DNA of 11,939 bases. Source: Desulfobacteraceae bacterium (GTDB lineage: Bacteria > Desulfobacterota > Desulfobacteria > Desulfobacterales > SURF-15). The notes beneath the pieces are model-generated. The model did no database searches. It was given only the letters and a program-made list of their open reading frames with translations, and was not told the origin of the DNA. The DNA lies in the NCBI GenBank assembly GCA_003599475.1, contig QZKK01000017.1, forward strand, positions 1 through 11,939. The letters run 5' to 3'. Of the stretch, positions 1-5,651 are shown one piece after another; position 1 is the first letter of the stretch; each line of letters opens with the position of its first letter. The position numbers and the translations under genes were made by a program.

Positions 1-330
1 CAGCCCGCGGGGTGCCCAGCACCATTGCCCCCGGAACACCCTTCAGACGATTTGGAAGCCGGGCTGAAAGAGGTCCTTGGAATGAGATTTGGGGAAACGC
101 ATCGGAAAGGCAGGAGTCTTTCGGCCTAGCTGTGAGCTAACCAAACACGGGTAGCTTGGATCAAGCTACTTCAGGTAAAGCCGAAAAACCGGAGCATGAA
201 TGTACTCCTCGTGTGGAATATGAAAAGATCCAAAGAATGAATACCAAGGAAGATCCTATCTGTCAAATCAATAATACCGATCTTTATTGCGTCGGGCGTA
301 AGCGTTTGGCCTGACTCATGGATGAGCTAT
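1..330 (+). ncRNA. possible 5' fragment of a group II intron (structured RNA region)
   Basis: I see no convincing gene here; a 42-codon frame open from the left edge to a TAG at 127-129 matches nothing I recognise. The stretch has the texture of a structured RNA. It has a GTGCCCAGCAC near its left end, like the GUGCG-type 5' ends of group II introns, a perfect hairpin GTAGCTTG-GAT-CAAGCTAC at 151-169, and purine-rich single-strand-like runs (AAGCCGAAAAACCGGAGC around 178-195) typical of intron domain I. No reverse transcriptase follows before the promoter at 439, so if this is an intron it is only a 5' remnant. The match is from memory of intron style, not from an alignment. It could also be another structured RNA or decayed DNA. 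Confidence 0.35.
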
Positions 331-390
331 GGGCGCTGGTGTCAAGCTTATGGCGGACTGTTTTTGCATTTGGCAATCCTATGTATCTGC

Positions 391-414
391 CGGCTCTTGC
401 TCTCGAGAGAGCCG
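391..414. repeat. short inverted repeat upstream of the redox operon
   Basis: CGGCTCT (391-397) and AGAGCCG (408-414) are perfect inverted copies separated by 10 bases. There is no T-run after either arm, so it is not a clear intrinsic terminator. It lies just before the operator region and may end or attenuate transcription entering from the left. Confidence 0.4.
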
Positions 415-420
415 CGGAAT

Positions 421-491
421 CGCATACCTCGAAACATGTTGATTAACTGTTGTCAACATGTTATAATAATGTAGATTTATGGAGGTATGCG
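421..491. promoter_or_regulatory. nested perfect inverted repeats over promoter, RBS and start of the thioredoxin fusion gene
   Basis: The outer pair is CGCATACCTC (421-430) with its exact reverse complement GAGGTATGCG (482-491). The inner pair is AACATGTTGA (433-442) with TCAACATGTT (453-462). Each inner arm also holds the 8-base palindrome AACATGTT. The inner pair covers the -35 and spacer of the promoter, a typical repressor operator position. The right outer arm contains the Shine-Dalgarno GGAGG and ends immediately before the ATG at 492. A transcript starting near 474 would lack the left outer arm. Read-through RNA from upstream could pair both outer arms and hide the ribosome binding site. 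Which protein binds is unknown. Confidence 0.65.
439..467 (+). promoter_or_regulatory. sigma70-type promoter of the thiol-redox operon
   Basis: TTGATT (439-444) and TATAAT (462-467) are separated by exactly 17 bases, so the -10 box is perfect and the -35 box is good. Transcription would start near 474, giving a leader of about 18 bases before GGAGG-6-ATG at 492. The inner inverted repeat overlaps both boxes, so a repressor bound there would block the polymerase. Confidence 0.7.
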
Positions 492-1322
492 ATGCCTGAC
501 CAACCATTCATAACTGACCCAACTGCCACGGAAGCATCCTCGGGAAAACCTGCCGGAATGAAGAGATCCAACCAGGTTGCCTCAGTGGTGTTATTCCTTT
601 TTTCTCTATACATCATATCCGAAGCGCTTAAGATGAAATTGTCGGATCAATATGGGCCAGGTCCTGGTCTTTTTCCGCTGGGTTTGGGACTGATCCTGGC
701 TGTTTTATCCATCGCGTTATTTTTTGAATATTCAAGCGCAAAGAAAAAAGATAAAGCTTCACCCTTCCCTGAACAGCAGGCGCTTTTCTCAGTAGGCCTG
801 GTCGCGGTTGCTCTGGTTGCCGGCCCGCACCTGGGCTGGCTCGATAAAAATCAGGCGGGCTTTAAGGCCTTTCCGTGGCTGAAAACCATCGTGGGAACCG
901 CCTGCCTGGTTCTTGCGACCTTCTGGATCACCGCCTGGGCCATGCGCGGGCCGGGGATCGACTGGCATTCTTATTCGGAGCAAACCCTGCAGCAGGCGGC
1001 CGCACAGAAGAAACCGGTAATCATCGACTTTTACGCCGACTGGTGCACTCCGTGCAGGGAGTTGGAAGAAGTGACCTTCCACCACTCCGAGGTGGTCCGA
1101 CAGTCGCAAAAGGATTTCACCATGGTCAAAGTCGATGTGACCCGGGGCGGCAATTCAATTCATGAAGAGCTGTTGAAGCAATACGGTGTCAAGGGGGTGC
1201 CCACCATCGTATTTCTGGATGGGCAGGGAAAACAACGCGCCGATCTGCGCCTGGTGGATTTTCTGCCGCCCGATCAGTTTCTTATCCGTATGCACAATTT
1301 GAAAAAAATGACTGCACAATAA
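492..1322 (+). CDS. TctB-like membrane domain fused to a DsbD-type thioredoxin domain
   Basis: This 276-residue protein starts at the ATG 492, preceded by GGAGG six bases upstream; an upstream TTG at 450 lies inside the promoter and is unlikely. Residues 28-80 carry two membrane segments around a YGPGPGLFP motif, the signature of the TctB/DUF1468 subunit of tripartite tricarboxylate transporters. Two more hydrophobic stretches follow (about 97-112 and 130-150). Residues 158-275 form a thioredoxin fold with the active site WCTPC (184-188) and cis-Pro at 237, closest in style to the C-terminal domain of DsbD (IDFYADWC). No CcdA-like cysteine pair is visible in the membrane part, so electrons probably come from a partner, and the NapH-like ferredoxin next door is the obvious candidate. 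The likely role is a membrane-tethered thiol-disulfide exchanger. Domain calls are by motif; the partner is inferred. Confidence 0.8.
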   Translation: MPDQPFITDPTATEASSGKPAGMKRSNQVASVVLFLFSLYIISEALKMKLSDQYGPGPGLFPLGLGLILAVLSIALFFEYSSAKKKDKASPFPEQQALFSVGLVAVALVAGPHLGWLDKNQAGFKAFPWLKTIVGTACLVLATFWITAWAMRGPGIDWHSYSEQTLQQAAAQKKPVIIDFYADWCTPCRELEEVTFHHSEVVRQSQKDFTMVKVDVTRGGNSIHEELLKQYGVKGVPTIVFLDGQGKQRADLRLVDFLPPDQFLIRMHNLKKMTAQ

Positions 1323-1323
1323 A

Positions 1324-1351
1324 GGCATCGCAAAAAGCAATTTGCGATGCC
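1324..1351 (+). other. strong intergenic hairpin without T-run
   Basis: GGCATCGCAAA (1324-1334) and TTTGCGATGCC (1341-1351) form a perfect 11-base-pair stem with a 6-base loop AAGCAA, starting one base after the stop codon of the thioredoxin fusion. No U-tract follows, and the next Shine-Dalgarno is at 1360-1366. It fits an mRNA processing or stability element that sets different levels for the two genes rather than a full terminator. Confidence 0.55.
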
Positions 1352-1374
1352 CGGTCGATAAGGAGGCATAGCAC

Positions 1375-2049
1375 ATGGATTCCACTTACACTATTTCAAA
1401 AGGCCGCAGGTGGCAACCGCTCTTAGGATTCATCTTGGTCTTACTGCTGGTGGACGGCTGGTTTTTCCCGCCTCTCGGCTATTTCATGATTTTTTGTACT
1501 GTGATGGCCATGGGTATCGGGATCGTCAAGGGAAGGCACTGGTGTGACTGGTTGTGTCCCCGGGGTAGCTTCTGGGACTGGTTTCTGAGCCGCGTCAGCC
1601 GCAATGTCAAGGTGCCCCGGGTTTTCCGCAGCGTGCCCTTTCGTCTGCTCTGGCTGGGTCTACTGATGACCGTGTTGACCATCAACCTGATACCTGTATG
1701 GAAAGATTTTTATCTGATGGGCAAACCCTTCGTGATGCTTCTTACGGTCACCACCTTGGTGGGCCTGATTCTGGGAGTAATCTACCATCCGCGGATCTGG
1801 TGCATGTTCTGTCCCATGGGGACCATGGCAAACTGGCTAGGACGAGGCAAAATGTCGCTGATCGTCGATGAGAAGTGCAGCAACTGCGGCGCATGTGAAA
1901 AAGTCTGCCGGATGCAGATTTACGCCGGCTCTTACCGGGAAGTCGGCGTAGCAACGCACGGCGACTGTCTTAAATGTTATTATTGTGTAGAAAAGTGCCC
2001 TGCAAAAGCTCTTGAGTTTAAACCGCAGCCAATGGACGAGGCGGCTTGA
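1375..2049 (+). CDS. NapH-like membrane ferredoxin (4Fe-4S binding protein)
   Basis: A 224-residue polytopic membrane protein with iron-sulfur motifs. AAGGAGG lies eight bases before the ATG. Hydrophobic segments lie at about 16-35, 36-50, 88-108 and 118-137. Two membrane-edge Cys motifs of the NapH/CcoG type are present, CDWLCP (57-62) and CMFCP (143-147). The C-terminal cytoplasmic part holds two ferredoxin motifs with Cys 168/171/174/178 and 198/201/204/208, each able to bind a 4Fe-4S cluster. NapH-type proteins move electrons between the quinone pool or cytoplasmic donors and a membrane or periplasmic partner. Next to a membrane thioredoxin domain and a small thioredoxin-fold protein, it plausibly feeds reductant into thiol chemistry. 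It is not part of a nap operon here, so calling it napH would overreach. The partner assignment is inferred from gene order. Confidence 0.85.
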   Translation: MDSTYTISKGRRWQPLLGFILVLLLVDGWFFPPLGYFMIFCTVMAMGIGIVKGRHWCDWLCPRGSFWDWFLSRVSRNVKVPRVFRSVPFRLLWLGLLMTVLTINLIPVWKDFYLMGKPFVMLLTVTTLVGLILGVIYHPRIWCMFCPMGTMANWLGRGKMSLIVDEKCSNCGACEKVCRMQIYAGSYREVGVATHGDCLKCYYCVEKCPAKALEFKPQPMDEAA

Positions 2050-2152
2050 GACGGAGACGCGTCAACGATGTTTTACCGCTGCGCGGACCGGCATAAACAG
2101 AACAAAAACCGTCCACCTGCGATGAGCCGCCGGATTAGAAAAGGAGAAGATC

Positions 2153-2473
2153 ATGCTCAAAGTCCGATTTTTTCTCAACGAGCCAAACGGCAAGCCCTGA
2201 AAGAATTTCAACCGGATGATGCCCAGGTTGGGCGAAAAATATCCCGTTGAAATCGATATTACCTCAAAACCCAAAGCCGAGTACCAGACCGATGAATACT
2301 TCGAGCTGGACTTGCCAGTCGCCCCTGCGGTCATGGTGGGCGATGAGATCGTGGTGGAAGGAACCGATGTGTCCGAACACGAGGTGGAGGTTTGCGTTCG
2401 CCGCCACCTGGGGCTGCCCGAACCCGAGCCTCAGAAAAAAGGAATGCTGAGCCGTCTATTCAAAAAATCATAG
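2153..2473 (+). CDS. small thioredoxin-fold protein with in-frame TGA, candidate selenoprotein (or nonsense-interrupted gene)
   Basis: AAGGAG (2141-2146) lies six bases before ATG 2153, which opens a frame interrupted by TGA at 2198-2200 and then continuing, in the same frame, to TAG 2471-2473. Read through, it encodes 106 residues with residue 16 as the TGA. Residues 3-8 (KVRFFL) make the first beta strand, the TGA sits at the strand-helix turn where thioredoxin folds carry their redox residue, PVEIDI (31-36) is a second strand, and VAPAVMVG (56-63) has the cis-Pro. A hairpin with a G-containing loop follows the TGA. If decoding stops at TGA, only 15 residues result. A start at ATG 2216 would give 85 residues without the first strand and with a poor ribosome binding site. 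I recognise the fold, not a named family. Selenocysteine is my leading reading, but a nonsense mutation is possible because the next gene is broken. Confidence 0.6.
2213..2246 (+). promoter_or_regulatory. SECIS-like hairpin after the in-frame TGA
   Basis: GCCC (2221-2224) pairs with GGGC (2230-2233) around a 5-base loop AGGTT whose second base is G. The loop begins 24 bases after the TGA. CGGAT (2213-2217) can pair with ATCCCG (2241-2246) with one bulged C, extending the helix below an internal loop. Bacterial SECIS elements are known to lie just downstream of the UGA with a short stem and a G early in the apical loop, as in the AGGU loop of E. coli fdhF. The fit is qualitative, and short stems of this kind also arise by chance. 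Confidence 0.45.
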
Positions 2474-2482
2474 GGTATCGTC

Positions 2483-2961
2483 ATGCAAGCCGATGACATG
2501 AAAAAAAGTGCCCTGGTCAAGATATTCATCCTCGTCCTGTTCATCGCGGTGGCGATTTATCTGGTCCGTTTTTCGCCTGCGAAACAGTATCTCGCGGCTG
2601 GACAGCTTGGGCTATTTTTGCAGTCCGCCGGCATCTGGGCACCATGGTGTTCGTGATCATTTATGCGGCCGGTGTGTGCCTTTTTCTTCCAGGCACACTC
2701 CTGACGGCCTTGGGAGCCGCCCTCTTCGGACCGTATCGGGGTTTCCTGTACGTCTGGCTGGGCGCCATGCTGGGCGCAAGCTTCGCCTTTTTGATTTTTA
2801 CCTTCTTTTTGGGGACGATAAAGGATGTCTGGACCGGCGGCCGGTGGGTGGAACTTTTGAGTCTAAAGGTCTTTTTATCGCTTGCCCTTTTTATCTTTTC
2901 CTTTTTCATTCCCAAGCTTCTGAAAATGGCGCGGGCGTCAAAACAAGCCGGAACCGCTTGA
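2483..2961 (+). pseudogene. TVP38/TMEM64 (DedA-like) membrane protein gene, frameshifted and internally deleted
   Basis: Translation from ATG 2483 (AGGG seven bases upstream) gives a membrane segment (KIFILVLFIAVAIYLV) and family-like sequence up to SAGIWAP, then hits TGA at 2651-2653. The family sequence resumes at once in another frame from ATG 2644 (MVFVIIYAAGVCLFLPGTLL), as if one base, probably a C in CACCATG, were lost around 2640-2644. The second frame keeps the TVP38 hallmark LFLPGTLLTALGAALFGP. It then jumps from GASFAFL directly to IFTFFLGTIKD, which I recognise as the C-terminal end of the family, so roughly 80 central residues appear missing. Intact proteins are usually about 200-250 residues; here the parts sum to about 160. 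TVP38/DedA proteins are integral membrane proteins, some acting as lipid scramblases. Loss of function is likely. A sequencing error could explain the frameshift but not the deletion. Confidence 0.65.
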
Positions 2962-3011
2962 AATGGAAGCGTTAACCTGCGCGGGCGGAGCAACAATGGA
3001 AAGAGGCTCTG

Positions 3012-3827
3012 ATGCATAGTGAGTCGATCATACGCTTCGGGAGCTTCACCCTGATCTTTGCCGTGCTGGCCTTCTCGGAGACCATGTCGCCCCGGCGAAA
3101 GCGAACCGTGTCCAAGGTCCGGCGATGGTTTATCAACCTGGTAATCGTCGCTTTGAATCCATTGTCGGTGGCGTTGGTTTTCCCCATTATGCCAGCAGGA
3201 TTGGCCCTGCTTGCATCTGAGCAGAATTGGGGGTTGCTCAACCATCTTACCGTCCCCTACTGGGTGAAAGTCGTTTTCGGAGTAATGATGCTCGATCTTG
3301 CGATTTATGCGCAGCATGTCCTGCACCACGCGATTCCGGCGCTCTGGCGCCTGCACATGGTGCACCACGCGGATCTCGATTTCGATCTCACCACCGGGCT
3401 GCGGTTTCACCCGATTGAAATCGTCGTATCCATGGTGCTGAAGTTGTCGGCCGTGGCCGCACTGGGTGCGCCCGCTGCGGCCGTTCTGATCTTCGAAGTG
3501 GCCTTGAACGGTACTTCCATGTTCAACCACAGCAACATCCATATCCCCCGAGGGATCGACCGGATACTTCGCCTGCTGGTCGTCACGCCGGACATGCACC
3601 GGGTGCATCACTCGGTGATCATCCGGGAGACCAACAGCAACTACGGCTTCAACCTGCCCTGGTGGGACCGGCTTTTCGGAACCTATAAAGATCAGCCGGC
3701 CAAGGGGCACAAAGATATGGTGATCGGGCTGTCTCAGTTCAGGGACCCGCGAGGCCTGTCCCTGCCGCGCCTGCTCATCTTGCCTTTCGTGGGCGACCCC
3801 GGCCAGGTGCCGATCAATCGGCACTGA
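3012..3827 (+). CDS. sterol desaturase / fatty acid hydroxylase family protein
   Basis: A 271-residue membrane protein with AAGAGG five bases before the ATG. Histidine clusters typical of the membrane di-iron hydroxylase superfamily are in order: HVLHH (102-106), HMVHH (115-119), FNHSN (171-175) and HRVHH (196-200). These bind the two irons that activate O2 to hydroxylate or desaturate a lipid. Hydrophobic segments lie at about 10-21, 40-67, 85-101, 135-165 and 186-192. The end, WWDRLFGTYKD (217-227), is also typical. Length and motifs look complete. It follows the broken TVP38 gene by 50 bases and may share its transcript. The substrate cannot be told from sequence; an oxygen-dependent enzyme would be notable if the host is anaerobic. 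Confidence 0.88.
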   Translation: MHSESIIRFGSFTLIFAVLAFSETMSPRRKRTVSKVRRWFINLVIVALNPLSVALVFPIMPAGLALLASEQNWGLLNHLTVPYWVKVVFGVMMLDLAIYAQHVLHHAIPALWRLHMVHHADLDFDLTTGLRFHPIEIVVSMVLKLSAVAALGAPAAAVLIFEVALNGTSMFNHSNIHIPRGIDRILRLLVVTPDMHRVHHSVIIRETNSNYGFNLPWWDRLFGTYKDQPAKGHKDMVIGLSQFRDPRGLSLPRLLILPFVGDPGQVPINRH

Positions 3828-3836
3828 ATCAGGCAC

Positions 3837-4076
3837 ATGGAAGTGGACTTTATCCTCTATGGGGACAAAGCGTTCTTTGCCGTTGAAGTAACCAAGGCAG
3901 GTCGTGTCAGAGAAGACGATACGGCGGGGCTCAAGGCATTTCTCAATGAATACCCCCAGGCCACGGCCTTTCTGCTTTACGGAGGCCCCGACCGCTACTA
4001 CGAGGACAAGATATATTTCACCCCGGTTACCGATTTTTTCAGAGACGCGATCGAGCTTTTCTTTAGGCAATCATGA
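3837..4076 (+). pseudogene. C-terminal remnant of a DUF4143-type AAA ATPase
   Basis: The 79 residues read like the end of DUF4143, the C-terminal domain of a common family of about 400-residue prokaryotic AAA ATPases. EVDFILYG begins it, a nuclease-like AVEVTK motif follows (usually EVK), then GLKAFLNEYPQATAFLLYGG and a short helical end. The P-loop ATPase part is absent: only 9 bases separate it from the stop of the upstream hydroxylase, and the frame before the ATG is that gene's own. There is no good Shine-Dalgarno. It is most likely a leftover of insertion or deletion at this spot, and any function of the fragment is doubtful. Confidence 0.55.
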
Positions 4077-4149
4077 CGTGACTGAAAACCACTCGGGAGG
4101 GAAATCGGGTCATCATGTTGTATCCGTGTAGGACCGGCAAAGGCATGTT

Positions 4150-4186
4150 GACCGCGGGGAAGAGCGTCCGCTCCCCAACCGCGGTC
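4150..4186. terminator. long hairpin between convergent genes, possible bidirectional terminator
   Basis: GACCGCGG (4150-4157) and CCGCGGTC (4179-4186) are perfect inverted arms, with an inner stem GAGC/GCTC (4162-4165 and 4170-4173). It sits between the end of the + strand DUF4143 remnant (4076) and the end of the - strand small Cys-rich gene (4209). No clear T-run follows on either strand, so termination is likely but not certain. Confidence 0.45.
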
Positions 4187-4208
4187 TTGTACGTTAACGC
4201 CAGGTCTT

Positions 4209-4340
4209 CTACTTCTTGGGTTTGTCGGTTTCGGGTTTCACAGTCTTGGAATCCCTCTGCGTTGCAGCAAGGCAACCACAACCACACCCGCACCCGCTCT
4301 GGTTCTTGTCCGCCATAGGGAATTCTTTCTTTTCGGTCAT
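4209..4340 (-). CDS. 43-residue Cys-rich small protein with an alternating Cys-Gly motif
   Basis: This short gene has one of the best ribosome binding sites in the window: AAAGGAGGTGA (4346-4356, - strand), with GGAGG eight bases before the ATG. The product begins MTEKKEFPMADKNQSG, has four cysteines in CGCGCGC (residues 17-23), and ends in a Lys/Pro-rich polar tail (KPETDKPKK). There is no membrane segment or signal peptide. A run of Cys separated by single Gly suggests a metal-, cluster- or sulfane-sulfur-binding loop. It follows the acyl-CoA dehydrogenase-like gene by 60 bases and is probably co-transcribed, hence under the same ArsR control. The ArsR also has a C-x-C-x-C motif (CTCGC). 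An internal ATG at residue 9 is a less likely start. I do not know a named family; the binding role is inferred. Confidence 0.7.
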   Translation of the reverse strand: MTEKKEFPMADKNQSGCGCGCGCLAATQRDSKTVKPETDKPKK

Positions 4341-4400
4341 TTTTCTCACCTCCTTTCATCAGTAAGCATTCACAGGTTCAGGGTTCAACATTCAAGGGGT

Positions 4401-5552
4401 TCATAGTCCCAATGCCGCCTTGGCGATATCCTGCCGGAGCCACTCCGATGTCTTGAAGTGAAGCGTTAGGCCCCGGGCATCCCGGAAAAGCCGTTCAACG
4501 ATGTAGTCACGGCAGTATCCGTGGCCTCCGAGAACCTGTATCGCCTTGTTGGTAACCTCTATCGCCGTCTCTGATGCATGGAGCTTTGCCTTGAAGCCGT
4601 TCAGCGGAGCCGTTGTGGGAAATGCGTCGGCTTTGGCGGCGCATGCACTGAGGTACGTCTCTGTCGACTCGCTTCCGAGGATCATGTCTGACAGCATGAA
4701 CTGAACGGCCTGATGAATACCGATGGGCTGGTCTGCGATGGTCCGCTCCTTCGCATGCCTGACCGATGCCTCCACAGCCGCCTTGGCAATCCCGACCGAT
4801 ATGGCGGCGGCTCCGTAAAACCCCCAGCCGACAACAGACTTGCCGATAACCCCCATTCCCTCGCCTTCTTCACCGATCCGGTTTTGGACAGGAATCCGGC
4901 AGTCGTTAAAAAACATCTGTCTCGATGAGGTGCCTCTAAGGCCCATCTTGTCTTCGGGACGGCTGAAAGAAAGACCCGGGGTTTCCTTTTCGACGAGCAG
5001 TGTGCTCATGCCTTGGGGGCCTTTTTCCGGGTCGTTCTTCACAAGAATGAGGTAGACATCCGCCTCGCCGGCCGAAGTAATAAAAAACTTCGATCCATTC
5101 ACGACGTAGAAATCTCCGTCTCTTTTCGCCTTGGTCGTGATGGCTCCTGCGTTGCTGCCGGAGTCCGGTTCATGAACGGCAAATGCCCCGAGAGACCGGC
5201 ACGTGAGCATCGTGGGAAGCCACCTCTTTTTGATTGCCTCATCGGCTGCAAGCTCGATGGCTTTGGCGACTGAGGCATGGGATACGAATACGAGCGCGGT
5301 GGACGCGCATGCTTTTGCAATTTCCTCGACGACAGCAGCAAAGCAAACACGCCCCAAATCAGCACCGCCGCTGTCCTCGGAAAGAACGATTCCGGGAAAT
5401 TGGGCATCCCCGAGGGAGTGAATCGATTCCCACGGAAACCTACCGTTTTGATCACACTCCGAGGCGTGAGGTGCAATCCGCTCCTGGGCGATTTTTCGGG
5501 CCAGCTTCCGGAGCTCTTCCATTTGCCGGTGATGATCATTGATTTCTTCCAT
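4401..5552 (-). CDS. acyl-CoA dehydrogenase-like flavoprotein with atypical active site
   Basis: The 383 residues match the usual length of the acyl-CoA dehydrogenase family. Seen in order are the N-terminal helical domain, the flavin-contact segment FAVHEPDSGSNAGAI (124-138), the beta-domain VNGSKFFITSAGEADVY (151-167), and the C-terminal LGGHGYCRDYIVERLFRDA (341-359). Family members normally continue with an I-Y-E-G-T-S-E segment whose Glu is the catalytic base; here it is LHFKTSE (364-370), with Phe366 in the Glu position. The alternative base position of isovaleryl-CoA dehydrogenase, on the helix near 240-250, also seems to lack Glu. The FAD fold looks intact, so the protein may do different CoA-thioester chemistry, as the family's sulfinopropionyl-CoA desulfinases do without that Glu. 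The start ATG 5552 follows an AAAGGGTG ribosome site. An ArsR-type operator lies inside its promoter, and a small Cys-rich gene follows. Confidence 0.85.
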   Translation of the reverse strand: MEEINDHHRQMEELRKLARKIAQERIAPHASECDQNGRFPWESIHSLGDAQFPGIVLSEDSGGADLGRVCFAAVVEEIAKACASTALVFVSHASVAKAIELAADEAIKKRWLPTMLTCRSLGAFAVHEPDSGSNAGAITTKAKRDGDFYVVNGSKFFITSAGEADVYLILVKNDPEKGPQGMSTLLVEKETPGLSFSRPEDKMGLRGTSSRQMFFNDCRIPVQNRIGEEGEGMGVIGKSVVGWGFYGAAAISVGIAKAAVEASVRHAKERTIADQPIGIHQAVQFMLSDMILGSESTETYLSACAAKADAFPTTAPLNGFKAKLHASETAIEVTNKAIQVLGGHGYCRDYIVERLFRDARGLTLHFKTSEWLRQDIAKAALGL

Positions 5553-5588
5553 TTTTCACCCTTTCTGTTGAGTTTGATTTGTTCATTC

Positions 5589-5617
5589 AATTTAGCAACT
5601 ACTTAAATATATGGCAA
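5589..5617 (-). promoter_or_regulatory. promoter with ArsR-type operator ahead of the acyl-CoA dehydrogenase-like gene
   Basis: On the - strand TTGCCA (5617-5612) and TAAATT (5594-5589) are 17 bases apart. Between and over them lies TTTAGCAACTACTTAAAT (+ strand 5591-5608), which matches 15 of 18 positions of the sequence at the arsR promoter (TTTAGCAATTGCTTAATT on the - strand). Binding of the ArsR protein here would block the gene. The boxes are less ideal than at arsR, but the shared operator supports the site. Confidence 0.6.
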
Positions 5618-5651
5618 AAAAAGAGATGCTATTTCTTCTTTTCCATCTCTT
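5616..5651 (-). terminator. intrinsic terminator overlapping the end of the ArsR gene
   Basis: Read on the - strand, AAGAGATG and CATCTCTT (5651-5644 and 5628-5621) form an 8-base-pair stem with a 15-base loop holding the ArsR stop codon, and a run of seven T (5622-5616) follows, its first two bases being part of the stem. The stem is AT-rich, so it is moderate in strength. It separates arsR from the downstream enzyme gene, which has its own promoter. Confidence 0.5.

Noticed and set aside
1..129. End of a protein-coding gene entering from the left (42 codons to a TAG)
   Set aside because: The residues resemble no family I know, and the base pattern looks more like structured RNA. Upstream sequence would be needed to decide.
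2216..2473. A separate 85-residue gene starting at ATG 2216
   Set aside because: It would lack the first beta strand and has a poor ribosome site, whereas ATG 2153 in the same frame has a strong one. Kept only as an alternative to read-through of the TGA.
2661..4070. A 469-codon open frame on the - strand
   Set aside because: It lies opposite the sterol desaturase-family gene with its clear histidine motifs and the TVP38 remnant. The product is biased and lacks any domain, so it is an antisense shadow.
4063..4359. A 98-codon - strand frame starting at 4359
   Set aside because: It overlaps the Cys-rich small gene in another frame, and its start lies upstream of the strong Shine-Dalgarno that serves ATG 4340.
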